Shown here: piece by piece, positions 9,565-20,882 of the stretch
Layout of the letters: each line of letters opens with the position of its first letter
Position numbering within the stretch: position 1 is the first letter of the stretch
Source: Pyxidicoccus parkwaysis
GTDB taxonomy: Bacteria > Myxococcota > Myxococcia > Myxococcales > Myxococcaceae
Length of the DNA: 64,000 nucleotides
Direction of reading: 5' to 3'
Assembly: GCF_017301735.1 (NCBI RefSeq)
Contig: NZ_CP071090.1
Coordinates: 4,454,001-4,518,000 of the forward strand
Program-made: the position numbers and the translations under genes
Notes under the pieces: generated by a model
Database searches by the model: none
The model's input: only the letters and a program-made list of their open reading frames with translations
What the model was told of the DNA's origin: nothing

Positions 9565-9905
9565 GACTCTGCCCCCCTCTGCGGAGCGCTCCGTTCGTCG
9601 AAGCGTGCGGGAATCCGCCCGACGGAGGTGGCGACTTGGAGAGACAAATGGGAGCAGGTGGCTCTCCTGGTGGCCCCACCCGGGGAAACAGCGCACTGTC
9701 GCGGAGTGCCTCCGGCCCCGGCGCGGAGTTGGAGGGCTCGAGGCGGGCTGTGCGGCAGTGAGCTTTGACCCGCGTCCCCGGTGAGGCTGTGCCTGGCGCG
9801 CAAAGCCCTGCTTCCGCCCACCGTCCGGGCGAAACACTTGATGCGGCTCTTCCGTGTGCCGAGCTTTCCCGGCGCGGCAGGTGCCGCGAAGCAAGGGGGG
9901 AAGCG
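9565..9905. other. Divergent intergenic region (341 bp)
   Basis: Lies between the starts of two divergent lipoprotein genes and must hold both promoters. I see no convincing -35/-10 pair, palindrome or short coding frame. The only clear signal is the purine-rich SD just before 9906. Confidence 0.5.
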
Positions 9906-11450
9906 ATGACGAAGCATCTGCGAGGAATGAGGTCCTTCCGTGCACCCTGCGCGGCACTCCTCTGTGGGCTCGCGCTCGCATGCGGCCCGGAGCAGGCCCC
10001 TGACGAAGACCTGTCGCCCGAGGAACAGGAACCGGTGGTGCGGGACACGCCTCCCGAGCGCGGGCTCCCGGACGAGAGTCGCCCCCAGCCCGCAGCCGGT
10101 GACGAGGTCGTGGACGTCGTCCGGCCCGCGCATGGTGGCTCGCGGGGTGCGGAGGTGCTCTTCCACCAGCAATGCCCATCTCCCGAAGACGCACGGGGCG
10201 GGACGCTGTACGTCGGAACGCCGGATACCCGCGTCAGCAGGGAGGCGCGAGGCTCGCGAGACAACCCCTATTCCACCATCGCCGCCGCGCTGAAGGCGGC
10301 CAGACCGGGCGACGTCATCGAAGTCCTCGCCGGCACCTACCGTGAGCGCGTCGTCATCTCCGGTGACGACATCCGCGAGGGCACCCGGACCGCGCCCATC
10401 GTCCTGAGAGGGGACTCGAAGGGGCGGACGAAGCTCGTCATGGGCACGAAGAGCCGGGGCAACCTGCTCGTCGTGTCGAAGCCCTACTGGGTGGTCCAGA
10501 ACGTGGAGCTGGATGCCGGAGGCGCTCCGTACTTCGCCGCGCTCTTCGAGCCGAACACGCGCTGCTCGCAACTGCTCGACTCCCAGGTCCACTCCGGCAG
10601 CGCCGGAGGCGGCGTCATCCTCGACGGGGCGGAGGGCGTCCTCATCAGCGGGAATGAAATCTCCGACTTCTCCAAGACAGGCGCGGACTCCCACGGCGTG
10701 CTGGTGAAGAACAGCTCTCAGTACAGCTTCATCCTCGGCAATGACATCCACCACAACTCGGGCGACGCGGTGCAATGCCATACGAATGGGGGCCGGCCCT
10801 TCGGCGTCTTCATCGAGCGCAACCGGCTGCACCACAGCGGTGAGAACGGCGTCGACATCAAGGGCTGCGACCAGGTCTACATTCGCGGGAATACCCTGTA
10901 TGCCTTTCCCGACACGGGGAGCTTCCCCTGGCAGCGCGGCAGCTCCGCCGGGGAGGCGGTGGTCCTCCACCAGGATGCACACACCACGCAGGTCGTGAAC
11001 AACCGCATCGCCAGGGCGGGCCGGGGCATCTCCGTCGGAGGCACCAAGTGGAGCGACCAGGTGGAGGACGTCCTGCTGGAGGGCAACTACATCAGCGACA
11101 TCCTCGACGAGCCCGCGATGAATGGTCAGGGCATCCGCATCGTGAAGGCCACACGGGTGAGCATCCTCGACAACAGGTTGGAGAACACGGCGGACGTGGG
11201 CCTCCAGCTCGGGGCGGACCAGCAGAAGGTCTCCCGGCTCGTCGTGAAGGGCAACGAACTGAGCGACATGGGCCGGTTCATCAAGCTCGGCGCCGCCGAT
11301 GACATCTCCTGGCTCCAGATGGACGAGAACCACTACTCCGGCAGCGGCCGGTTCGAAGTCTCCGGACTGCCGGACGTGCGCACCTTCACGGAGTGGCGGC
11401 GCGCGATGCGCCAGTACGGGCTGGAGGAAGGCTCCGTGCTCGGCCCATGA
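9906..11450 (+). CDS. Right-handed beta-helix lipoprotein (pectate-lyase-like fold)
   Basis: 514 residues from the ATG at 9906, chosen because a strong SD (GGGGGGAAG) precedes it and it begins a lipoprotein signal ending LALAC. After an acidic linker the domain opens with NPYSTIAAALKAARPGDVIE and VLAGTYRERVVISG, the DUF1565-type entry into a parallel beta-helix. Rungs such as NDIHHNSGDAV and NRLHHSGENGVDIKG follow to the C-terminus. Such proteins bind or cleave polysaccharide; no lyase active site can be assigned by eye. Likely cell-surface. Confidence 0.8.
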   Translation: MTKHLRGMRSFRAPCAALLCGLALACGPEQAPDEDLSPEEQEPVVRDTPPERGLPDESRPQPAAGDEVVDVVRPAHGGSRGAEVLFHQQCPSPEDARGGTLYVGTPDTRVSREARGSRDNPYSTIAAALKAARPGDVIEVLAGTYRERVVISGDDIREGTRTAPIVLRGDSKGRTKLVMGTKSRGNLLVVSKPYWVVQNVELDAGGAPYFAALFEPNTRCSQLLDSQVHSGSAGGGVILDGAEGVLISGNEISDFSKTGADSHGVLVKNSSQYSFILGNDIHHNSGDAVQCHTNGGRPFGVFIERNRLHHSGENGVDIKGCDQVYIRGNTLYAFPDTGSFPWQRGSSAGEAVVLHQDAHTTQVVNNRIARAGRGISVGGTKWSDQVEDVLLEGNYISDILDEPAMNGQGIRIVKATRVSILDNRLENTADVGLQLGADQQKVSRLVVKGNELSDMGRFIKLGAADDISWLQMDENHYSGSGRFEVSGLPDVRTFTEWRRAMRQYGLEEGSVLGP

Positions 11451-11498
11451 CGAGCAGGCTCACAGCAGGTCCACGCCGGTGAGCCGTGAGCGGAGGAG

Positions 11499-11745
11499 AT
11501 GCCCTTCGAGAACCCCGCGCGCATCACCGCGCAGCTCTCTGCCTCGCTGGGTCTGGGCGGCGTGAGCGAAATCACGGCGCGTCGAGTTCCGGGGACGGAG
11601 CCACGGAGCGGGAGGCAATGCCTGTGGTGCGAAGGTCGTCCTGGCGTTCCTCCGCAATCCCGACGTCGCGCCGCCCGTGGACTGCGCGCTCGGACTTCGC
11701 GGCGCGGACTTCGGGCTGAGCGCACAGCCTCGCTCCGCGCAATGA
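11499..11745 (+). pseudogene. Remnant of an alpha/beta-hydrolase C-terminus (TAP-like)
   Basis: Two short coding-like pieces in different frames. The first, from 11499, reads PFENPARITAQLSASLG, like the post-barrel segment of tripeptidyl-aminopeptidase-type hydrolases (DPVTPFENARRIA...). After a frame change the second reads HGAGGNACGAKVVLAFL then NPDVAPPVDCALGLRG and stops at 11743-11745; it fits the catalytic-His region and conserved Cys pair of the TAP-like C-terminal domain. GC3 is high in each piece. The N-terminal two thirds are missing. Confidence 0.45.
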
Positions 11746-11772
11746 GCCGAGCGTGAATGGACTCCAGAAGAA

Positions 11773-11804
11773 AGGCCCCAGGTCCCGAGCGGAACCTGGG
11801 GCCT
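11773..11804 (-). terminator. Intrinsic terminator of the M4 protease gene
   Basis: A perfect 11-bp inverted repeat (AGGCCCCAGGT / ACCTGGGGCCT) with a 10-base loop lies 29 bases past the protease stop. Read on the minus strand it is followed by TTTCTT. Confidence 0.7.
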
Positions 11805-11832
11805 CATGACTCGCGGCGACAGCCGCAATCAC

Positions 11833-14521
<2,689 letters not shown>

Positions 14522-15784
14522 ATGGCCCCCCAGAGCACGAACATCGAGGACGCTGACGCCTTGGTCGCCGCCTTCAACCCGATGGCCCCCGACCAGATGG
14601 AGAACCCCTACGCGATGTACTCACGGCTGCGCCGTGAGCGCCCCGTCTTCTACAGCCCCATGTTCGACCTGTGGGTCGTCACCCGGTACGCGGACATCGC
14701 CGAGGTGGAGCGGGACACGGAGCGCTTCTCGTCGGTGGGAGCGCTCGATGCCAAGGCCGAGCCGCACCCGGCGGTGCGCGAAATCCTCAAGCAGGGCTAC
14801 TCCCAGTTCCAGTCCCTCGTGCAGAGCGACCCTCCGAACCACACGCGCATGCGCAACGTGTTCGGCCGGGCCCTGAGCCCGCAGCGTGTCGCCGCGATGG
14901 AGTCCGCCATCCGGGCGACGACGAACGGCCTCATCGACGGCTTCATCCAGGATGGCCAGGTAGACCTGGTGCAGCAGTTCGCCTTCGCCCTGCCCGCCTT
15001 CGTCATCTGCGACCTGATTGGCGTGCCGCGCTCGGACATGCAGCAGCTCAAGGGCTGGTCCGACGACAAGACGCTGCTGATGTCCGCGACGGCGCCCATC
15101 GAGCAGCAGGTGGAGAGCGCGCATGGCTTCATCGCCATGGAGCGGTACTTCAAGGAGAAGATCCACGAGCGGAGCCGCAGGCCGCGCGAGGACCTGCTCT
15201 CGCTCCTCGTGCCGATGTCCATGGGAGGCACCGCGCCCATGAGCGAGCAGGAAGCCGTCTGCAACGCCATGGACATCTTCTCCGCCGGCCATGAGACGAC
15301 GACGGGACTGCTCGGCAACGGCATCTGGCTGCTGCTCAAGCACCCCGAGCAGTTGGCGGCGGTGAAGGCGGACCTGAGCCTGTTACCCAACGCCATCGAG
15401 GAAATCCTGCGCAAGGAGCCGCCCGTGCGCGGCTTCTTCCGTCAGGTGATGACGGACACGACGCTGGGCGGCGTCTCCCTCCCGAAGGGCGCGCGGACGT
15501 TCATCCTGTACGAGTCCGGCAACCACGACGAGACGCAGTTCTCCGAGCCGGAGCGCTTCGACATCCACCGCGCGGACGCGAGGAAGCACCTGGCGTTCGG
15601 CAAGGGCATCCACTTCTGCGTGGGCGCTCCGCTGGCGAAGCTGGAGGGGCGGATTGCCTTCGAGCAGATCCTGCAGCGGCTGCCCAACCTGCGGCTGCGC
15701 ACCGACGAGCCCACCGTGCGCCGGCCGTACCTCATGCTGCGCGGCTTCGAGCACCTGCCCCTCGCCTGGGACGTGCCGGCGTAG
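14522..15784 (+). CDS. Cytochrome P450
   Basis: 420 residues from the ATG at 14522; an upstream in-frame ATG at 14447 would add 25 residues that look unlike a P450 N-terminus. The I-helix oxygen-activation motif AGHETT is at 255-260, the K-helix ExxR is in EEILRKEP, and the haem loop FGKGIHFCVG has the Cys ligand at 366. It is soluble, of bacterial class-I size, and needs ferredoxin partners not encoded here. Substrate unknown; no biosynthetic cluster surrounds it. The next gene begins 32 bases later. Confidence 0.95.
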   Translation: MAPQSTNIEDADALVAAFNPMAPDQMENPYAMYSRLRRERPVFYSPMFDLWVVTRYADIAEVERDTERFSSVGALDAKAEPHPAVREILKQGYSQFQSLVQSDPPNHTRMRNVFGRALSPQRVAAMESAIRATTNGLIDGFIQDGQVDLVQQFAFALPAFVICDLIGVPRSDMQQLKGWSDDKTLLMSATAPIEQQVESAHGFIAMERYFKEKIHERSRRPREDLLSLLVPMSMGGTAPMSEQEAVCNAMDIFSAGHETTTGLLGNGIWLLLKHPEQLAAVKADLSLLPNAIEEILRKEPPVRGFFRQVMTDTTLGGVSLPKGARTFILYESGNHDETQFSEPERFDIHRADARKHLAFGKGIHFCVGAPLAKLEGRIAFEQILQRLPNLRLRTDEPTVRRPYLMLRGFEHLPLAWDVPA

Positions 15785-15816
15785 GGCTCGCACCGCGCCC
15801 GGGGCATACTGCGCGG

Positions 15817-17391
15817 ATGGAGCTTCCCTTCGACCGCTTCAATCGGGAGGAGCGGGCCGCCTGCTCGCACCTCTTCCGGCTCCTCCATGAGGGGCTTGCC
15901 ACCGCGCCCCAGGCGAGCGCGCTCGCGCGTGTGCTGGCCCTCCTCCGCTCTTCCGGCATGGACGTGCCGGACGAGCCCGCGGGTGCGGCGGTCCTGACCG
16001 AGGTCGCCCTCATCCGGGACGCCTACGAGACGTGGAAGGCCGAAGGCGACCTCGCCAGCCGCATGGATGCGCTGGTCCAGCTCGTTGCGCAGGGCAGGCC
16101 GTGCACGCCGTGGTCAATGCTGTCGGCCGTCCTCCGAGACCCGAAGCAGACCCACCCGGGCCAGGTGTGCATGAAGGCGGACCGGCTCTCCCTCGGAGTC
16201 GGTCCCTCGGGCACCGTGCCGGGGAGCGAGCTCGACGCACAGAACCGTGCCGTCTACGGCGCGCTCCAGGGTGTGTTCAGCGCGAAGCCGGACCTCGCGC
16301 TCGTGCTTCCCTCGCACCTCATCGCGTTCGAGGCGAAGTTGACCGGGGACTTCGATGACGCGCAGCTCGAGCGCACCGGGTTGCTTGCCCGGTTGTGGGC
16401 GTCGCCGCTGCTTCGCGGCTACCTCGGGTACAGCACCTCGCCCTCCGTGAGCGTGGCCAGGATTGGTGATGAGGGCACGCAGGCCGCGCTCACGTGGCAG
16501 GAACTTCATCGCATCGCGGCGGAGCGTTACCCGCCGGAGGACCGTACCCGTATCGCCCTGGGCGCGGTGCTGGACCTTCTGCGTACGCATCGCAGTCCCA
16601 GGAAGCCCGAGGCTTCCACCGGGGAATGGCCCACGGTTTCGCAAGTCCTCCACATCACCCGTGAGTCCCTGCTGGCCGTGAAGCCCCGCGTCGCGGAGCA
16701 GCTGCGGACGGACACCGCCTTCGAGGATGGAAGGCCGGAGGCGCTCGACCGGTGGCTGGAGGCCGTGCCCTCCTCCGCGGGGGAGTGGGTTCGCGAGCTC
16801 CGGAAAGGAAACGCGGAGCCCTGGGTATATTACGCGGCAGCGTGCTTGCTGCGTGAGGCGGCCACGGCGCCGCGAGTCTCTGAAGTCGCTTCCGGGGACC
16901 TGAAGGTGGAGCGGGGAGAGGTCCGCGTGGTCCCCGGCAACCTGCGCGTCGAAGGGAACCTGCACGTCGTGGGCACCCTGCTCGTGCTGGGGGACACGGA
17001 CGTCACGGGGCTCGTCCGCGACTGTGACCCGGACTCGCGCGTTGCCATCGTCGGGACGCTGCGTTGCGGGAGCCTCGTCACCGATGGAGCCTTCTTCGTC
17101 GGCGGAGACATCATCGCCAGGGACTTCATCTACGGGTTCCGCAATGACAAGTCATTGATGGCCACGGGTGGCATCCGCGCGCCGCTCTTCCTGGGCGAGG
17201 ACCATGACATCCGCTTCGGCGGCGACCTGGAGACCGAGCTCGGCTCCGACGAGGACTTCTTCCGGAACGAGGAACTCCTCGAGCGCGTGAGGCGGTGGCT
17301 CGTGGACGAGGTCGTCGATGAGAACGGGCTGCGCCTCGACACGCTCATCGCCTTCCTGCGCGAGGGACGCTCCATCTTCCGGCGGAAGTAG
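15817..17391 (+). CDS. Probable PD-(D/E)XK nuclease fused to a bactofilin-like beta-helix
   Basis: 524 residues. The N-terminal half contains KPDLALVLPSHLIAFEAKL: a PD pair (158-159) and EAK (172-174), the core of the PD-(D/E)XK fold, followed by a helix with Gln (DDAQLERTG). The C-terminal part (about 355-450) has short rungs such as GNLRVEGNLHVVGTLLVLGD and GTLRCGSLVTDGAFFVGGD, like bactofilin (DUF583) beta-helices. The last 60 residues are charged helix. No signal peptide. Both assignments rest on motifs, not a search. Function unknown; could be a DNA-processing or defence protein that polymerises. Confidence 0.55.
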   Translation: MELPFDRFNREERAACSHLFRLLHEGLATAPQASALARVLALLRSSGMDVPDEPAGAAVLTEVALIRDAYETWKAEGDLASRMDALVQLVAQGRPCTPWSMLSAVLRDPKQTHPGQVCMKADRLSLGVGPSGTVPGSELDAQNRAVYGALQGVFSAKPDLALVLPSHLIAFEAKLTGDFDDAQLERTGLLARLWASPLLRGYLGYSTSPSVSVARIGDEGTQAALTWQELHRIAAERYPPEDRTRIALGAVLDLLRTHRSPRKPEASTGEWPTVSQVLHITRESLLAVKPRVAEQLRTDTAFEDGRPEALDRWLEAVPSSAGEWVRELRKGNAEPWVYYAAACLLREAATAPRVSEVASGDLKVERGEVRVVPGNLRVEGNLHVVGTLLVLGDTDVTGLVRDCDPDSRVAIVGTLRCGSLVTDGAFFVGGDIIARDFIYGFRNDKSLMATGGIRAPLFLGEDHDIRFGGDLETELGSDEDFFRNEELLERVRRWLVDEVVDENGLRLDTLIAFLREGRSIFRRK

Positions 17392-17499
17392 CCCGGGACG
17401 AGGTTGAGTCCGGCGCGAGACACCGCGTCCTCCACCAGCACGGATTGCTGACACGGCGGGCCGGCCCCACCGTGGGCCGACTTTCGCTGGAGGCCTCGC

Positions 17500-18387
17500 T
17501 TGAAGACTGCTCGCCCGAGCCCCTCGTGTGTGATTGCCGCGCTCTCGCTCTCCGTGGTGGTGCTCGGAGGGTGTGATGACGATGATGACGACGTCTCGGA
17601 CGCGGACGTGGCCACGGAGGCCCTGAAGCGCATCTCCCAGGATGCGCCCACCGCGCTGCCGGAGGGCGTGCCGGCGGACCTGCTGCGGGTGAACCTGGGC
17701 GGCACGGACTACGACCTCCGTGACTTGCTGAACGCCGGCGCCAACGCACGTCCCTCCGCGCGCATCGTGGCCGCCTACGAGACTGTCACCACGCCGGCAG
17801 ATCCACCGCCCCTGGGGACGAGCTCCATGAGCCTTCCCACGGACGTCACGCCCTCGGAGCCCGCGGCGCAGGTGTATGAGTGCCACAACACCGGGGGCAC
17901 CTTCGCTTGGACGTTCCTCCGGCCCGAGGCGGGCCTCCGCCCCATCACCACGCAGACGGTGCAGGGGCTGGACACACTGGTCTTCGACCACTTCCGGTAC
18001 CCGGGCGGCATCGACTTCGGGTCACCCACGGGAACGCCTCCCATCGGCCCCGCGTGGCGCGTCTCCGCTCAATCGCTGAATGGGGGCGTGCCCACCTCGG
18101 GGCAGTCGCTCTTCATCGGCGCCGCCGATGCCTCGGTGCCCAACGGGGCCGAGAACGTCCCGCAACTGCGTCTCACCAATGCGGCGCGCATCGACCAGGG
18201 GCTGCCGTCCGACGTGTTCTCACGCACCACCTCGGATGGAAGCCAGCTCGGCTACGTGCTCCGGCTCAACACCGTGGGAGGGATTGCGCCGACCTCGGGC
18301 TGCGCCGCCGCCGGTGACGAGGGCAAGCGGGAGCGGGTGCCCTACTCGGCGGACTACTACTTCGTCGAAGTGCTGATGCCGCAGTGA
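17500..18387 (+). CDS. Uncharacterised lipoprotein with poly-Asp after the lipid Cys
   Basis: 295 residues from a TTG preceded by CTGGAGG. The signal ends SVVVLGGC and the Cys is followed by six Asp. The mature domain (about 100-295) has two or three Cys and scattered aromatic residues (FDHFRYPGGIDFG, YSADYYFVEVLMPQ), suggesting a beta-rich extracytoplasmic fold. I do not recognise the family. Downstream, in the same direction, is an LysR regulator. Confidence 0.65.
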   Translation: MKTARPSPSCVIAALSLSVVVLGGCDDDDDDVSDADVATEALKRISQDAPTALPEGVPADLLRVNLGGTDYDLRDLLNAGANARPSARIVAAYETVTTPADPPPLGTSSMSLPTDVTPSEPAAQVYECHNTGGTFAWTFLRPEAGLRPITTQTVQGLDTLVFDHFRYPGGIDFGSPTGTPPIGPAWRVSAQSLNGGVPTSGQSLFIGAADASVPNGAENVPQLRLTNAARIDQGLPSDVFSRTTSDGSQLGYVLRLNTVGGIAPTSGCAAAGDEGKRERVPYSADYYFVEVLMPQ

Positions 18388-18475
18388 CGGCGGTGCTCCC
18401 GCTTCCGGGAGATGCGAGCCCGGAAGACGGCCACGGGCCTCCGCTGACGTAGACTCCTGTCAGCGAGGCAAGAGC

Positions 18476-19360
18476 ATGGACCTGGAAGAGCTGAGGGCCT
18501 TTCTCGATGTCGCGGAGACGGGCTCATTCCTGGCGGCCGCGGACTCCCTCGGCGTGTCGCGCACGACGCTGCGGCGCCGTGTCGAGGCGCTCGAGGCTCG
18601 CGCCGGCGTACCGCTCCTCAAGAGCACCCGCTCGGGCATCGTGTTGACGGAGGCAGGCGCCGTGCTCGCCCAGCGCGGGCGCATCATGATGCAGGAGACG
18701 AGCGCCCTGCTCGCCTCCATCCGCGAGGTGGGCCAGGCCCCCTCCGGCGTGCTTCGCCTGGTGCTGCCCGTCGGCCTCCCGCCGCACCTGCTCATGCCCC
18801 TCTTCGGCGCGCTCCGTACCGCCTGGCCCCAGCTCCGCGTCCACGCCCGCTTCAGCGACAACCCCCTCGGTGAGCCCCTGGACGACGTGGACATGGCCGT
18901 CCACTTCGGCGAGGAGCTCCCCAAGGGCCCCTGGCTGTCCCACGAGGTGCTGCGCGTCCGCGAAGGCCTCATTGCCAGCGCGGAGTACCTGGAGCGCCGC
19001 GGCACGCCGCGCTCCCTCGAGGACCTCCAGGGCCACGAGCTCTTCTCCTGGGAGGCACCCGGCGAGGACGCGCGCCTGTGGCCCTCGCTCAAGGGGCCCC
19101 TCTTCCGCGTCGAGCCCGCCCTCATCACCCCCGACATCCACCTCATCCGCACGTGCTGCATCGCCGGACAAGGCATCGGCCTGGTGCCCAGCGTCGACCT
19201 CCCGGACCCGGGCGTCCCCGACGACGTCCTCGTGCCCGTGCTTCACGACGCAGTGGGTCGCGAGCGCCCGCTGCGCATCAGCGTCCCCGAGGCCCTCTCC
19301 GAGATTCCCAAGGTCAAGCACGTGCTCGCGCACATCCGGGGCATGCTCGACCCGCTGTGA
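18476..19360 (+). CDS. LysR-family transcriptional regulator
   Basis: 294 residues, the normal length. The N-terminal winged HTH reads MDLEELRAFLDVAETGSFLA then SRTTLRRRVEALEARAG, followed by the periplasmic-binding-protein-like effector domain from about 90. LysR proteins usually regulate a neighbouring gene in response to a small co-inducer. No divergently transcribed partner lies here, so the target is open; candidates are the genes on either side at 17500 and 19457. Confidence 0.9.
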   Translation: MDLEELRAFLDVAETGSFLAAADSLGVSRTTLRRRVEALEARAGVPLLKSTRSGIVLTEAGAVLAQRGRIMMQETSALLASIREVGQAPSGVLRLVLPVGLPPHLLMPLFGALRTAWPQLRVHARFSDNPLGEPLDDVDMAVHFGEELPKGPWLSHEVLRVREGLIASAEYLERRGTPRSLEDLQGHELFSWEAPGEDARLWPSLKGPLFRVEPALITPDIHLIRTCCIAGQGIGLVPSVDLPDPGVPDDVLVPVLHDAVGRERPLRISVPEALSEIPKVKHVLAHIRGMLDPL

Positions 19361-19456
19361 GCGGCGCGATATCGGACACCGGCTGTCCACCTTCGGCCAT
19401 CACCCGTGCCGGGCTCGGGCTACTCAGGGGACGTCTGTCCCGCGCTGGAGCCCGCC

Positions 19457-20092
19457 ATGCACATGCCGAAGCGACTCGCCCTCACGGTTGCCCTGCTCGC
19501 CCTGTCCGCCCATGCCAAGGAGCCCGCGCTCGGGGCCTCGACGTTCACCGTCTACGAGGCCTTCATGAGCCCCCAGCAGCAGCCCGGTGAGGAGTCCGAG
19601 ACGCCGAAGATTCTGGAGAAGAGCCTCGGCGCCACCGCGCCCTCCACGCCGCGCGAGCAGCGCAAGTCCCGGGGCTGGGGCCAGATTCGCTTCGCCAAGG
19701 ACCTGAGCCGCGCCTACATCGACGTGCAGATTGATGGCGTCAACCCCGCCGACATCATCATGTTCCACATCCACTGCGGCCCGCCGGGCGTCCTCGGCCC
19801 CATCGTGGTGAATCTCGGCGAGTCGGGGAACCTCTCGACGACGCTGGCCAGCGGGAAGATGTCCGTTGAAATCAGCAACAAGGACATCGTCTACATCAAG
19901 GACATGAAGGGGATGAAGTCCGGCCTGCCGGAGAGCTGCCCCGCGGAGCTCGGCTTCCTCCCCACGCAGACCAAGACGATTGCCGGGCTGGAGTGGCTCG
20001 CGCGCAAGGGCGTCCTCTACTTCAACCTCCACACCAAGGCGCACACCTACTACGGGGAGATGCGCGGGCAGGTCTTCGCCGCCCAGCAGTGA
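19457..20092 (+). CDS. CHRD-domain secreted protein
   Basis: 211 residues from the ATG at 19457, chosen because it begins the signal peptide MHMPKRLALTVALLALSAHA and CTGGAG lies seven bases before it. The core has the CHRD look: YIDVQIDGVNPADIIMFHIH, CGPPGVLGPIVVNLGES and, near the end, LHTKAHTYYGEMRGQV. CHRD domains (named from chordin) occur in bacterial secreted proteins of unknown function. Probably periplasmic or extracellular. Confidence 0.8.
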   Translation: MHMPKRLALTVALLALSAHAKEPALGASTFTVYEAFMSPQQQPGEESETPKILEKSLGATAPSTPREQRKSRGWGQIRFAKDLSRAYIDVQIDGVNPADIIMFHIHCGPPGVLGPIVVNLGESGNLSTTLASGKMSVEISNKDIVYIKDMKGMKSGLPESCPAELGFLPTQTKTIAGLEWLARKGVLYFNLHTKAHTYYGEMRGQVFAAQQ

Positions 20093-20143
20093 GGCGCGGA
20101 CACGGCGGCCCCGGGCGCGTGGGGCCGCCGCTTCAGCGGTGAA

Positions 20144-20761
20144 TCAGTACGCCACGACGGTGCGCGGCGTGGTGCTGGTGAAGAAGTCCGCGTAGGTGGC
20201 GACGTAGTTGCTGCCGCTGCCCGTCTCGCCGCTGATGGCGGCGGACTTGGTGCCCGTCACGGTGACGGTGGTGCCGTCCGTAAGGATGTTCAGGTCGCCC
20301 GTGTAGATGCTGCCCGAGCCGAACATGCCCGCGGAGAGACCCTCGCTGCGCACGACGGTCATCGTCCCCGGGTCCACGTGCCGCAGGGCCAGGACGGACG
20401 GCGAGCTGCCGCTCGGCGAATTCTTGTAGACCCAGCTCACCGCCACGCCCAAATCATTCGCCGCCAGGGAGATGCGCGGCGAGAAGTTGGTGGACGAGCC
20501 CAGCAGCAGGCTCGCCTGACCCCACGCGCACGTGTCCGACGCCGCGCGGTTCAGCCGGATGTCATACACGGGCGGGAGCACCCCCGGCCGCTGGACGTAG
20601 AAGATGTTGAAGGCGCACCCCTGCGACGTGCCACCCGTCAGTCCCGCCTCCTGCGTCGCCAGCTCCGCGCCCGGCTCCTGCTGCGACTCGGGGGCCTGAC
20701 CACCACACGCCGTGAGAGCGATTGCCGCACAAAGATAGACACCGCGCTTGAACATGCCCAT
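20144..20761 (-). CDS. Uncharacterised small lipoprotein
   Basis: About 205 residues from the ATG at 20761 (AGGGAG about ten bases upstream). The signal MGMFKRGVYLCAAIALTAC ends in a lipobox and a polar Gln/Glu linker follows. The rest is beta-rich with paired Cys and a repeating aromatic pattern (VSWVYKNSPSG, YVATYADFF). No recognised domain. Divergent from the expansin at 20883. Confidence 0.6.
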   Translation of the reverse strand: MGMFKRGVYLCAAIALTACGGQAPESQQEPGAELATQEAGLTGGTSQGCAFNIFYVQRPGVLPPVYDIRLNRAASDTCAWGQASLLLGSSTNFSPRISLAANDLGVAVSWVYKNSPSGSSPSVLALRHVDPGTMTVVRSEGLSAGMFGSGSIYTGDLNILTDGTTVTVTGTKSAAISGETGSGSNYVATYADFFTSTTPRTVVAY

Positions 20762-20792
20762 GCGTTCGTGACTCCCTGGTTGAAGGGGCGCG

Positions 20793-20808
20793 CAAGGTAC
20801 CAACCTTG
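20793..20808. promoter_or_regulatory. Operator-like palindrome between divergent genes
   Basis: CAAGGT-ACCA-ACCTTG, a perfect 6-bp inverted repeat, sits 31 bases upstream of the lipoprotein ATG and 74 upstream of the expansin ATG. Placement fits a repressor site or a transcript-start hairpin; it is too short to be sure. Confidence 0.3.
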
Positions 20809-20882
20809 AGAGTCATTGCACCAACAATCTGTCTGCTTGTGCACGAATCATGGGCGCCGCTTGCGGGTATGCTGCACGGCGT

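Noticed and set aside
9565..10194. Upstream extension of the DUF4397 lipoprotein frame
   Set aside because: The extension overlaps the divergent beta-helix gene and would bury the lipoprotein signal at 9564.
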